Assembly: GCA_046536535.1 (NCBI GenBank)
Contig: JAWDMO010000015.1
Location: 1-21,207 of the forward strand
DNA length: 21,207 nucleotides
Source of the DNA: Conexivisphaera sp046536535
GTDB lineage: Archaea > Thermoproteota > Nitrososphaeria > Conexivisphaerales > Conexivisphaeraceae
Direction of reading: 5' to 3'
The notes beneath the pieces were generated by a model. That model made no database searches and was not told the DNA's origin. It saw nothing but the letters and a program-made list of their open reading frames with translations. Numbering within the stretch: position 1 is the stretch's first letter; each line of letters starts with the position of its first letter. The position numbers were made by a program, and so were the translations under genes. Below are positions 14,619 to 21,207 of the stretch, piece by piece.

Positions 14619-16145
14619 CTAGGGTGCCTTCGCCAGCAGTTCGGCGAGCTCCTGGGCAACGTGGCGCCTGACTTCCTCGGTCATGCCGAGCTCCTCAGTT
14701 ATCGAGCGCCAGACCTTCGTGTTGTATATACAACCCGGGTCGGGGCCCATCACGTTCCCCGTGTATCCGTATGCCCTGGCCCTGCATCCCCCGCAGACGT
14801 ACTTGTACGGGCACTGGCCGCAGAAGCCATCGAGCTGGCTCCTATCCCTCAGCTGCCTGAGGAGCGGGGCCTTCGTCCACAGGTCCCAGAACGCGGTCTC
14901 GCGCAGGTTCCCGACAGCTATCGGGAGGAAGACGCACGGTATCAGGTCGCCGTTCGGCTGGATCCCGGCGTAGATCCTCCCGGCGCCGCATCCCCCTATG
15001 AAGTCCGCGAGCGCCTCGAGCCCCGGATCGCCCCCCACGTAGAAGTGGGTCGGGGCGACCTCCTTCCCCCCGCTCATCTGAAGGGATACGCGGCCGTAGT
15101 ACGGGGCCGTCGAGACCACCATCAGCTTCCTCCTCCTGTACTCGCTGAACATCTTCCTCATGGACTTCTCCCTCTCGACGGGGTCCAGGTCCATGTCCAC
15201 TATGTCCTTCCCGCGGCCCACCGGGACGAAGTTGAAGAAGATGACCCTCTGCACGCCTATCTCCTCGGCGAGGTCGAGCAGGTCGTCCATCTCGTCCACG
15301 TTCATCTTGGTGAGCGTCGTGGCCATCGCGGTGCTCAGGCCCAGCTCCACGGCGTTCCTCAGGCCCTTCGTGGAGAGTTTCCAGGCGCCCTTCATGCCCC
15401 TGAACCAGTCGTGCCTGTCCGGATCGGCGGAATCTATGCTGACCTCCACGTACCTGACGCCCAGCGCCTTGATCCTCTCCACGAAGCTCCTGTTCGAGAG
15501 CGCTATGCCGTTCGTGGCGACCGCGACGTACATTCCCCTCCTGGCGGCCTCGCCCGCCACCCTCATGAAGTGCGGGTGTATCAGGGGCTCCCCCCCGCTG
15601 AAGGCTATCGACGCCAGCCCGGCCCTGTCCAGCTGCGCCACGACCTTCAGCTTCTCGTCCAGCGTGAGCTCGTCCGGCTGGGGGAAGTCCGCCCTCTGGT
15701 AGCAGTGCTTGCACCTCAGGTTGCACATGTTGGTGAAGTTCCACACGACTAGGAAGGGCGCGGGAAGCTCCTGGGGCACTGTTATTCCGTAGTTCGCTAT
15801 GCCCTTCAGCACGAGCTCTATGCCCCTCCTCACGGGAGGATCGCGCAGCATCTCCCTTACGCCCTCGTCGTCCGCGTGCATCATGGTCACGCCCATCTTC
15901 ATTATGAGGTCCAGCAGGAAGCTCTGGAAGCTGCACGTGAGCGACATGGGCCCCGTCTCGGCCCCGGCGTAGGCCGCGAGGGCCTTATCGAGCGAGGTGC
16001 GGCCATCCGGGTCCCGCCTCATCATGGACTTCAGTACGACCCTGGAGGCCGGGTTCCCCAGGGTCGCCTGCAGCGCCGCGAAGAACCTGGTCAGGCCGCC
16101 GCGTTCCCCGGAGTCGCCCGCGGTCGCCCCGCCTGCGTCCGTCAT
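14619..16145 (-). CDS. Radical SAM/SPASM domain protein
   Basis: 508 residues. The first 125 form an unusual helical N-terminal extension with FQSFLLDLIMKMGVTMMH. The radical SAM core starts at LVVWNFTNMCNLRCKHCYQR with the CxxxCxxC cluster at Cys141, Cys145 and Cys148, then SGGEPLIHPHF and SIDSADPDRHDWFRGMKG. The C-terminus has SPASM-type cysteines for auxiliary iron-sulfur clusters: GGCGAGRIYAGIQPNGDLIPC, then GFCGQCPYKYVCGGCRARA and DPGC. That places it with AhbC/AhbD-, PqqE- and peptide-maturase-like enzymes. The start ATG 16145 overlaps the upstream B12-type radical SAM stop as ATGA. No precursor peptide was seen. Heme-pathway, cofactor, lipid or peptide modification are all possible; I cannot choose. 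Confidence 0.9.
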   Translation of the reverse strand: MTDAGGATAGDSGERGGLTRFFAALQATLGNPASRVVLKSMMRRDPDGRTSLDKALAAYAGAETGPMSLTCSFQSFLLDLIMKMGVTMMHADDEGVREMLRDPPVRRGIELVLKGIANYGITVPQELPAPFLVVWNFTNMCNLRCKHCYQRADFPQPDELTLDEKLKVVAQLDRAGLASIAFSGGEPLIHPHFMRVAGEAARRGMYVAVATNGIALSNRSFVERIKALGVRYVEVSIDSADPDRHDWFRGMKGAWKLSTKGLRNAVELGLSTAMATTLTKMNVDEMDDLLDLAEEIGVQRVIFFNFVPVGRGKDIVDMDLDPVEREKSMRKMFSEYRRRKLMVVSTAPYYGRVSLQMSGGKEVAPTHFYVGGDPGLEALADFIGGCGAGRIYAGIQPNGDLIPCVFLPIAVGNLRETAFWDLWTKAPLLRQLRDRSQLDGFCGQCPYKYVCGGCRARAYGYTGNVMGPDPGCIYNTKVWRSITEELGMTEEVRRHVAQELAELLAKAP

Positions 16146-17668
16146 GCCGTCCCGACCTCCTCGGCCCGCGGCGCGCCCGTCCCGCCGATCCGCCACGATG
16201 ACCTCACCCCCTCGAAGCCCGACCTTATCTCCCCGATGAGCGACCGCTCGTATTCCTCGAGGCTGCCGTAGATGCGCGGGGCCACCCCGCTCCTCATGCT
16301 CGATATGGCGGACCTCACGGCGCGCGACGCTATGTCCAGTATCGTCGTGAGCCTGTTCTTCCTCAGCTGGGAGAGCATGTAGCCCGGCCTCATGTAGAAT
16401 TTCCTGTAGGCCCACCCCAGGAGCTTGTTCATCTGATCGCGCCCGATGTAGGCGCCCCTCATGACCGGGTAGACGGTCGTGTAGTAGTCCCAGTCCCAGA
16501 CCTCTATCAGGCCGTCCCTCAACGCCTCCTCGTAGAGCGGGGTCCCCGGGTAGGGGGTCGCGACCGTGAACTGGGCGTAGTCCACGTGGAGCTTCTCGGC
16601 GAACTTCACGGTGTTCCTGACGTCGTCCACCCTCTGCCAGGGGAACCCCAGGACGAAGCTGCCGGCGACCTCCATTCCCACGTCCTTCGTCGTGCGGACG
16701 GCGTCCTGGACCTGCCCCGTGGTTATCTTCTTCCTTATCCTCAGCAGGTCCTCGTCGTCGTAGGACTCCACGCCGTAGTAGATCACGTTGCAGCCCTTAG
16801 CCTTCATCCGCTCCAGCATGTCCCTGTTCACGCTGCTCACCCTGGTCCCGCAGGTCCAGGATATGTCCAGCTTCCTCCTATCCAGCTCGTCCAGGAATTC
16901 GTAGACCCATTTGTGCGACAACGTCAGCTCGTCATCCGCGAACACGATTATGTTCGTGCCGTACTCCTGCATGGCCCTCTCTATCTCGTCCGCCACCAGC
17001 TTCGCGCTCCTTATCCTGTACCTGCGGCCCCAGTAGTAGCTCGTGGAGCAGTAGATGCACCCGTAGGGGCATCCCCTGCTCGCCATCATGTGTATGATCT
17101 TTATGGGTTTATCGAATACGGTGTACTTGTCCATGGGGAGAAGGTGGCGGGCCGGCTCGGGGAGCCCGTCCAGGTTCTCCATGGGCCCCCTGGGCCTCGT
17201 GAGCCTGGGGCCCGGGAGCGCGAGCCCATCGACGGACGATCCGTCGCCCCCCCTCGATATGGAGTTCACGAGCTCCAGCATGGTCATCTCCCCCTCGCCT
17301 ATGGCCACGTAGTCGACGCACCCCGTGGAGAGCGCCTCGCCGTACATGAACGATACGTGCTGGCCGCCCATGACCACGGGGAGGTCGGGGGCGCGGCTCT
17401 TTATCGAACAGGCGAGCCGGTAGCCGCCCTTGACCGTCGGCGTGACCGCGCTTATCCCGACCAGGTCCGGCTTCCACGAGGCGATCTCGGCGGCGGCGTC
17501 CTCCACCCCCATCTGGAGCGTGGGGGCGTCCAGTATCTTGACCTGGTGGCCCGCGTCCTCGAGCACGGCACCCATGTACGCGAGGCCGAGCGGCGGGGAA
17601 CGCACGCCTATGCTCTGATATATCTCGAGGGGCCTGAGGCCTGGGGAAGCCACGAGCGCTACCCTCAT
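16142..17668 (-). CDS. B12-binding-domain radical SAM protein
   Basis: 508 residues. Residues 1-140 form a cobalamin-binding-like Rossmann domain (SPPLGLAYMGAVLEDAGHQV, PDLVGISAVTPTVKGGY, PVVMGGQHVSFMYGEAL, VDYVAIGEGE). The radical SAM core follows, with SRGCPYGCIYCSTSYYWGRR and Cys200, Cys204, Cys207, then FADDELTLSHKWVYEFLDEL, ISWTCGTRVSSV, VIYYGVESYDDEDLL, FVLGFPWQ and ATPYPGTPLYE. The C-terminal helical region holds YRKFYMRPGYMLSQLRKN. This is the class B layout used by BchE, hopanoid enzymes and archaeal lipid-modifying enzymes such as GDGT ring synthases. A membrane-lipid role is an attractive but untested guess. ATG 17668 is preferred over upstream options because TTAATATA is about 28 bp upstream and MRVALVAS is the first strand. 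Coupled to the SPASM partner by ATGA. Confidence 0.9.
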   Translation of the reverse strand: MRVALVASPGLRPLEIYQSIGVRSPPLGLAYMGAVLEDAGHQVKILDAPTLQMGVEDAAAEIASWKPDLVGISAVTPTVKGGYRLACSIKSRAPDLPVVMGGQHVSFMYGEALSTGCVDYVAIGEGEMTMLELVNSISRGGDGSSVDGLALPGPRLTRPRGPMENLDGLPEPARHLLPMDKYTVFDKPIKIIHMMASRGCPYGCIYCSTSYYWGRRYRIRSAKLVADEIERAMQEYGTNIIVFADDELTLSHKWVYEFLDELDRRKLDISWTCGTRVSSVNRDMLERMKAKGCNVIYYGVESYDDEDLLRIRKKITTGQVQDAVRTTKDVGMEVAGSFVLGFPWQRVDDVRNTVKFAEKLHVDYAQFTVATPYPGTPLYEEALRDGLIEVWDWDYYTTVYPVMRGAYIGRDQMNKLLGWAYRKFYMRPGYMLSQLRKNRLTTILDIASRAVRSAISSMRSGVAPRIYGSLEEYERSLIGEIRSGFEGVRSSWRIGGTGAPRAEEVGTA

Positions 17669-17692
17669 TACTAACGCACGCCTGCGTCTATC

Positions 17693-17700
17693 TATATTAA
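17693..17700 (-). promoter_or_regulatory. TATA-like box of the radical SAM operon
   Basis: Minus strand TTAATATA centred about 28 bp before ATG 17668, which suits a nearly leaderless mRNA and decides that start. Confidence 0.5.
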
Positions 17701-17760
17701 GCGTTTCCCGGAAATACCACGGTGAAGCGTGGCAAAATCTGTCGCTCCGCTGCACAACGC

Positions 17761-17768
17761 AAATTTAC
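17761..17768 (+). promoter_or_regulatory. TATA-like box of the fumarase operon
   Basis: AAATTTAC centred about 26 bp before ATG 17790. A GGGGGAGGA ribosome-binding-like stretch also lies upstream of the ATG, so the start may be leaderless or short-leadered. Confidence 0.4.
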
Positions 17769-17789
17769 CGCGGTGGGGGAGGACGCGCG

Positions 17790-18671
17790 ATGTCCGCGAG
17801 GCGTGATTTCGTGGAGGGGGTCGTGGACCTGATGAGGGTGGCGGCGACGCGCCTCCCGGTGGACGCGCACGAGGCGCTCAGGAGGGCCGCGGAGTCGGAG
17901 GAAAACGAGCTCGCCAGGAAGCAGCTGGAGGCGATGCTGCGCAACGCGGAGCTCGCCGGGAACCTCGTGAGCCCGATATGCCAGGACACGGGGATGGTGT
18001 ACTTCTTCGCGAGGGCCGGGCGCGACTTCCCGCTCCTGATGGAGCTGGAGGACGCGCTCGGGGAGGCGACGAGGGAGGCGACGAGGAGGATACCGCTGAG
18101 GCCGAACGCGGTGGACCCGGTGAGGGAGAGGAACAGCGGCGACAACACGGGGAGGCACATGCCGTGGGTGGATCTGGAGCTGGAGGAGGGCGACGGGATG
18201 ACGCTCACCGTGCTGTTCAAGGGCGGGGGGAGCGAGTATCCGTCGGTGGCGCGCGTGCTGCCCCCGATCCAGGGGATCAACGGCGTGAAGAAGTTCGTGG
18301 TGGAGTCGATGTTCAACGCAGGCGCAATGCCGTGCCCGCCGGTCGTGGTCGGCGTCGGGATAGCCGGGGGGGTCGACGTCGCCGCGAAGCTCGCCAAGAA
18401 GTCGCTCCTGAGGCCGATCGGCGAGAGGCATCCGGAGCCGGAGGTCGCCGGGCTGGAGGAGGAGATCCTGAGGCTGGTGAACAGGCTGGAGATAGGGCCG
18501 CACGGCTTCGGGGGGCCGACGACCGCGCTGGACGTGAAGGTCGAGTACGGGCACAGGCATCCGGCGTCGCTCGCCGTGGCGTTCACCACGAACTGCTGGG
18601 TCGTGAGGAGGGGGACCGCGGAGTTTAAGGCCGACGGATCCCACAGGATAACGTCGAGGCACATGGGGTGA
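17790..18671 (+). CDS. fumA: Fumarate hydratase class I, alpha subunit
   Basis: Iron-sulfur fumarase subunit, part of a two-subunit enzyme that converts fumarate to malate. 293 residues, normal for the separate alpha chain. The three expected cluster cysteines are present: Cys64 in PICQDTGM, Cys182 in AMPCPPVVVGVGIAGG and Cys269 in AVAFTTNCWVVRR. Other family blocks: RERNSGDNTGRHMP, VLFKGGGSEYPS, EIGPHGFGGPTTALDV and GHRHPASLAV. The start ATG is preceded by a purine-rich ribosome-binding stretch. The beta-subunit gene follows 7 bp later. Class I subunits resemble tartrate dehydratase subunits; fumarase is the better call beside sdhA in the same neighbourhood, but substrate is inferred. Confidence 0.93.
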   Translation: MSARRDFVEGVVDLMRVAATRLPVDAHEALRRAAESEENELARKQLEAMLRNAELAGNLVSPICQDTGMVYFFARAGRDFPLLMELEDALGEATREATRRIPLRPNAVDPVRERNSGDNTGRHMPWVDLELEEGDGMTLTVLFKGGGSEYPSVARVLPPIQGINGVKKFVVESMFNAGAMPCPPVVVGVGIAGGVDVAAKLAKKSLLRPIGERHPEPEVAGLEEEILRLVNRLEIGPHGFGGPTTALDVKVEYGHRHPASLAVAFTTNCWVVRRGTAEFKADGSHRITSRHMG

Positions 18672-18678
18672 AGGGGAA

Positions 18679-19281
18679 ATGGCGGAATATCATCTGAGGC
18701 TTCCGATGTCCGAGTCCGACGCGAGGTCGCTGAGGGTGGGCGACGTGGTGTACGTGACGGGGAGACTCGTCACCGCGCGCGACGAGGCGCACAAGAAGGC
18801 GCTCGAGCTCCTGAGGGAGGGGAAGCCGATACCGGTCGATCTGAGGGGGCTCGCCGTCTACCACTGCGGGCCGGTCGTGGAGAAGGAGGACGGAGGATGG
18901 AGGATAGTCGCCGCCGGGCCGACGACGAGCGCCAGGATGGAGAGCGTTGAGCCCGAGTTCATGGAGAGGACGGGGGTCAGGCTGATAATCGGGAAGGGGG
19001 GCCTAGGGAAGGGGACGACCGCCGCCGCGCAGAGGCTGGGCGCGGCGTACGCCGTGTTCACGGGGGGCGCGGGCGTGCTGGCGGCGAACGCGATGAAGAG
19101 GGTGGCCGGGGTCCACTGGCTCGAGGAGCTCGGGATGGCGGAGGCCATGTGGGAGCTCGAGGCGGAGGAGTTCGGGCCCCTGGCGATCACCATAGACAGC
19201 CACGGCAGGAACTTCTACGCGGAGGCCGAGGAGAGGAGGAGGAAGGTCCTGGGGGAGATAACGAAGGAGCTCGGATTCTAA
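18679..19281 (+). CDS. fumB: Fumarate hydratase class I, beta subunit
   Basis: 200-residue C-terminal partner of the alpha subunit. Family features: YHLRLPMSESDARSLRVGDV, VVYVTGRLVTARDEAHKKAL, GLAVYHCGPVV, AAGPTTSARMES, FMERTGVRLIIGKGGLG, VFTGGAGVLAA and FGPLAITIDSHGRNFY. AAGPTTSxRM and GKGGLG are diagnostic of the class I beta swivelling domain. It starts 7 bp after the alpha stop with GAAGGGGAA just upstream, so both are made from one mRNA in matched amounts. No oddities seen. L-tartrate dehydratase beta is the main alternative. Confidence 0.93.
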   Translation: MAEYHLRLPMSESDARSLRVGDVVYVTGRLVTARDEAHKKALELLREGKPIPVDLRGLAVYHCGPVVEKEDGGWRIVAAGPTTSARMESVEPEFMERTGVRLIIGKGGLGKGTTAAAQRLGAAYAVFTGGAGVLAANAMKRVAGVHWLEELGMAEAMWELEAEEFGPLAITIDSHGRNFYAEAEERRRKVLGEITKELGF

Positions 19282-19411
19282 CCGCCGACCTCCTCCCATC
19301 CCCGAAGTTTCCCAGCTCCCCCGACATTAACCGGATTATTTCCAGCTCCGTCCACGGAATTCGGGCCGCGCGCCACACGGCCCGGATCGCGGGAAACGCC
19401 GGATCCGAGAA

Positions 19412-19430
19412 CCGGGGCGGCCGCCCCCGG
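19412..19430. terminator. GC-rich hairpin between fumarase and ECF genes, possible two-way 3' end signal
   Basis: A perfect 14-nt palindrome GGGGCGGCCGCCCC (19414-19427) extends to 19412-19430 with one bulge. It lies 5 bp after the minus-strand ECF stop and about 130 bp after the fumarase stop. There is no adjacent T-run, and archaeal termination usually relies on T-runs rather than hairpins, so the function is uncertain. Confidence 0.3.
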
Positions 19431-19434
19431 CTAT

Positions 19435-20007
19435 CTACGGCAGCCCGGCCGCCCTGAGCGCCCTGGCGGCGGCCGCGGCCGGTATGAGCGATATGGCGGA
19501 CTGTATCGCGTTGAAGGCGGCCGTCAGCAGGAGGACGAGCTCCAGCGGGGACATCGCGATGTGCACGTACCTCATGGCGGCGTCCGCCGCTATCCCCAGG
19601 AACCCGGGGAAGAGCGCCTCCACGACCGCGAAGTTCAGCGCAGTCATGACGACCACCCTGATGGCCGTGGAGAGCGCGAACGCCCCCGCGAACGAGGCCC
19701 CGGAGACGGGGCCGCGCCTGGAGAACGGATACAGCCCGGCGAGCATCGAGAGGACCGCGGCCAGCTTTAGCGCAGGGCCTATCGGGACGAACTGCCCTAT
19801 CAGGTTCATCACGCCGAAGTAGACGCCGGCCGCCACGAGCGAGGAGAGCGGGGAGCCCGCGAGCATGACCGCGGCCACCGGTATCTCCCCCAGGTCGAAG
19901 ATCAGGTACGGCACGAGCGGAAACGGTATCTGGACCATGCTGAGCGCGTATGCGAGCGCCCCCACGGCCGCCCCCTGCGCTATCGCGATCCTCCTCCTGG
20001 TGCGCAC
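19435..20007 (-). CDS. ECF transporter S component, probably for riboflavin
   Basis: 190-residue membrane protein with about five or six hydrophobic helices and short basic ends (MRTRRRIAIAQG). The substrate-specific S component of an energy-coupling-factor importer. The block VPYLIFDLGEIPVAAVMLAG followed by SPLSSLVAAGVYFGVMNLIG resembles the YLxFDLSEIP-GP-x-V-K pattern of RibU-like proteins. ALKLAAVLSMLAGLYPFSRRG is also typical of S-component helix 4. Riboflavin is proposed because the gene diverges from an RbkR-type riboflavin regulator/kinase. No ATPase or T component is encoded here, so it would rely on shared ones elsewhere. Start GTG 20007, about 26 bp from a TATA box (20028-20035), suggests a leaderless mRNA. 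Other S-component substrates remain possible. Confidence 0.75.
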   Translation of the reverse strand: MRTRRRIAIAQGAAVGALAYALSMVQIPFPLVPYLIFDLGEIPVAAVMLAGSPLSSLVAAGVYFGVMNLIGQFVPIGPALKLAAVLSMLAGLYPFSRRGPVSGASFAGAFALSTAIRVVVMTALNFAVVEALFPGFLGIAADAAMRYVHIAMSPLELVLLLTAAFNAIQSAISLIPAAAAARALRAAGLP

Positions 20008-20027
20008 GACCCGGGGAGGGCCCGGTT

Positions 20028-20044
20028 CAATTTAAGTTTAATTG
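20028..20044. promoter_or_regulatory. Palindrome over the ECF gene TATA box
   Basis: CAATTTAAGTTTAATTG, 14 of 17 bases symmetric. On the minus strand it contains the TATA-like TTAAATTG about 25 bp from GTG 20007. Could be an operator placed on the promoter of the uptake gene, or just an AT-rich coincidence. Confidence 0.4.
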
Positions 20045-20048
20045 TATC

Positions 20049-20067
20049 TACTAAAAATTTTGTAGTA
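20049..20067. promoter_or_regulatory. Candidate RbkR operator between ECF and RbkR genes
   Basis: TACTAAAAATTTTGTAGTA is a near-perfect 19-nt palindrome (16 of 19 symmetric, outer arms TACTA/TAGTA exact). It overlaps the AT-rich element that would serve as the RbkR promoter and lies upstream of the divergent ECF promoter. Such symmetry fits a dimeric winged-helix regulator. The binding protein is inferred from position. Confidence 0.5.
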
Positions 20068-20100
20068 AACGAGATATCGGGGCACCGCCATGCACGGGTG

Positions 20101-20790
20101 ATGGCGAGGAGGGGAAGCCCGACCCACATGCAGACGCTCATAGAGCTGCTCCTGATGGGGGCGAGGGAGGGGCCCGTGCCCGTGACCACCGTCGAGCTGG
20201 CTAAGCGCCTGGGGAGGAGCCAGCAGTCAGCGAGCAAGCACCTGGAGCTCCTGGAGGGGGAGGGGCTGATAGAGCGCTACAGGAGGGGGAGGTCCACGGA
20301 GGTCAAGCTGACCGCGAAGGGCGTGAACGAGCTCGTCGGGCTCTACCTGGTGCTCAGGTCCATGCTGGAGGAGCCGCCCGAGTCCTACGTGTTCACCGGG
20401 ACGGTGTTCAGCGGCATGGGGGAGGGCAGGTACTACATGTCGCTCGACGGCTACAGGCGGCAGTTCTCGGAGAGGCTGGGGTTCGAGCCGTATCCCGGGA
20501 CCCTCAACGTCAGGCTCGAGTCCCCCTCGCAGTCCATGCAGCTGAGGGAGCTGTCGATGAGGGACGGGATACGCGTGAGGGGCTTCACGGACGGCGTGCG
20601 CACGTACGGGGAGGTCACGTGCTACAGGGCGCTCGTGGAGGACGTGGCCGGCGCGATAGTCGTCGCCGAGAGGACGCACTACGATTACACCGTGCTCGAG
20701 GTGATAGCGCCGGTGAACCTGAGGGAGGCGATCGGCCTCAGGGACGGGGATCGCGTATCAGTGAGGGCGTTCTTCAACAGGGGTGGTTGA
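20101..20790 (+). CDS. rbkR: RbkR-type bifunctional riboflavin regulator and CTP-dependent riboflavin kinase
   Basis: 229 residues in two domains. Residues about 5-80 are a winged-helix DNA-binding domain (TVELAKRLGRSQQSASKHLE, EGEGLIERYRRGRSTEVKLT). From about 95 onward is the archaeal riboflavin kinase domain that makes FMN using CTP: FTGTVFSGMGEGRYYMSLDG, GFEPYPGTLNVRLES, GEVTCYRALVED, HYDYTVLEVIAPVNLREAIG and LRDGDRVSVRAFF. The GRYYMSLxGY and PYPGTLNVRL blocks are diagnostic. Archaeal RbkR proteins of this architecture are known to control riboflavin synthesis and uptake genes. ATG 20101 follows GGGTG; GTG 20098 is an equally possible start. The divergent ECF gene is the obvious target. 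An overlapping amidotransferase-like gene follows. Confidence 0.93.
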   Translation: MARRGSPTHMQTLIELLLMGAREGPVPVTTVELAKRLGRSQQSASKHLELLEGEGLIERYRRGRSTEVKLTAKGVNELVGLYLVLRSMLEEPPESYVFTGTVFSGMGEGRYYMSLDGYRRQFSERLGFEPYPGTLNVRLESPSQSMQLRELSMRDGIRVRGFTDGVRTYGEVTCYRALVEDVAGAIVVAERTHYDYTVLEVIAPVNLREAIGLRDGDRVSVRAFFNRGG

Positions 20791-20795
20791 ACCGG

Positions 20796-21207
20796 TTGGC
20801 CGTCATACTGATGTTCGACGCGGGGGGGTGCTCATCCCCCAGGCTCTACGAGCTCCTGGTGGCGCTGGGGAACGAGGTGAGGGTCGTGGACCCCGCGTTC
20901 GAGGAGGAGGACGCCGTCGGGGCGCTGACGGACGCGGACGCGCTCGCGATAAGCGGGAGGAGGCGCGCCAGCTCGGGGGCGGACAGGCTCGGGACGAGCC
21001 TGACGAGGGCGGCGGGCGACGCCGGGATCCCGATCGTGGGCGTGTGCTACGGCGCGCAGCTGATCAACAACCGGATGGGCGGAACCCTCGAGCTCATGGG
21101 CGGGAGGCTCATGGGGCTCAACGCGGTGAGGGTGGACAGGGGGGATCCGGCCTTCTCCCGGCTGCCGACGGAGGAGGCGAGGTTCTACGAGGCGAGGGCC
21201 AGGAGGA
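20796..21207 (+). CDS. Glutamine amidotransferase class I-like protein (3' end cut by window)
   Basis: About 137 residues are visible. Family blocks: an opening strand AVILMFDAGG, DADALAISGRRR in the place of the GxxxSGGPxS turn, and the nucleophile elbow IVGVCYGAQLINNRMGGTLE with the catalytic Cys. The order resembles the GuaA GATase domain and stand-alone class I amidotransferases. The His-Glu of the triad would lie beyond the window. The elbow has Ala where many have His (GVCYGxQ). TTG 20796 is preferred because GGTGG lies 9 nt upstream; TTG 20787, overlapping the RbkR stop as TTGA, is the alternative. Either way it is coupled to rbkR, so a role with flavin metabolism is possible but unproven. 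Separate GMP synthase glutaminase is another option. Confidence 0.75.
   Translation, partial: MAVILMFDAGGCSSPRLYELLVALGNEVRVVDPAFEEEDAVGALTDADALAISGRRRASSGADRLGTSLTRAAGDAGIPIVGVCYGAQLINNRMGGTLELMGGRLMGLNAVRVDRGDPAFSRLPTEEARFYEARARR

Noticed and set aside
14610..14625. A terminator between glgP and the radical SAM gene
   Set aside because: The two stop codons abut with no gap and there is no T-run or clear hairpin.
14661..15752. A 363-codon plus-strand frame opposite the SPASM radical SAM gene
   Set aside because: It is the complement of an enzyme with all its cluster cysteines, and the translation is low in variety (Pro, His, Val, Arg).
14619..16145. Tetraether synthase (Tes) identity for the SPASM radical SAM protein
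   Set aside because: As I recall, Tes has additional cysteine motifs before the CxxxCxxC site; here the N-terminal extension has essentially none of them.

Overview
The window is most simply read as chromosomal DNA of a GC-rich, probably thermophilic archaeon of the Thermoproteota side. Reasons: a CTP-type riboflavin kinase fused to a winged helix (RbkR type), a DUF504 protein, a short archaeal-type glycogen phosphorylase, a GH57 amylase, a two-subunit class I fumarase, Arg codons dominated by AGG, AT-rich TATA-like boxes placed about 26 bp from many start codons (leaderless style), and a tRNA with an archaeal promoter layout. A Conexivisphaera-like lineage would fit the base composition, but that is a guess from memory and not shown by the sequence.

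Layout. 1-1454 (-): succinate dehydrogenase/fumarate reductase flavoprotein, cut by the window edge. 1493-1753: a decayed IS200/IS605-like remnant. 1785-2915 (-): an amidohydrolase-fold protein that has lost its metal ligands. 3056-3255 (+): frameshifted 5' fragment of an IS605-type tnpB. 3274-3525 (+): DUF504. 3522-5882 (-): argS preceded by an unknown gene, with a tRNA-Arg(GCG) immediately upstream (5946-6023).

6126-14618 is an alpha-glucan (glycogen/maltodextrin) region. A minus-strand run reads GH57 amylase, GDE-like glucosidase, small winged-helix protein, half-length glycosyltransferase, full GT4 glycosyltransferase. A second GT4 converges on it (6126-7358) and a glycogen phosphorylase diverges from it (13068-14618). 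The two convergent GT4 genes carry a 98-bp perfectly identical inverted repeat inside otherwise diverged coding sequence, the most striking structural feature here. A mini IS605-like element (11419-11527) fills the gap between the GH57 and GDE-like genes.

14619-17668 (-) holds a translationally coupled pair of radical SAM enzymes (B12-binding type, then SPASM type), each 508 residues long, substrate unknown. 17790-19281 (+) encodes fumarase alpha and beta, which with the flavoprotein at the other end gives two consecutive TCA steps. 19435-20790 is a riboflavin module: an ECF-type S component (uptake) diverging from the RbkR-type regulator/kinase, with two palindromes between them. The window ends in a glutamine-amidotransferase-like gene cut by the edge.

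No single gene set is a clear new defence or mobile system. The best candidates for something undescribed are the invertible-looking GT4 pair, the half-glycosyltransferase plus winged-helix genes inside the glucan operon, and the radical SAM pair.
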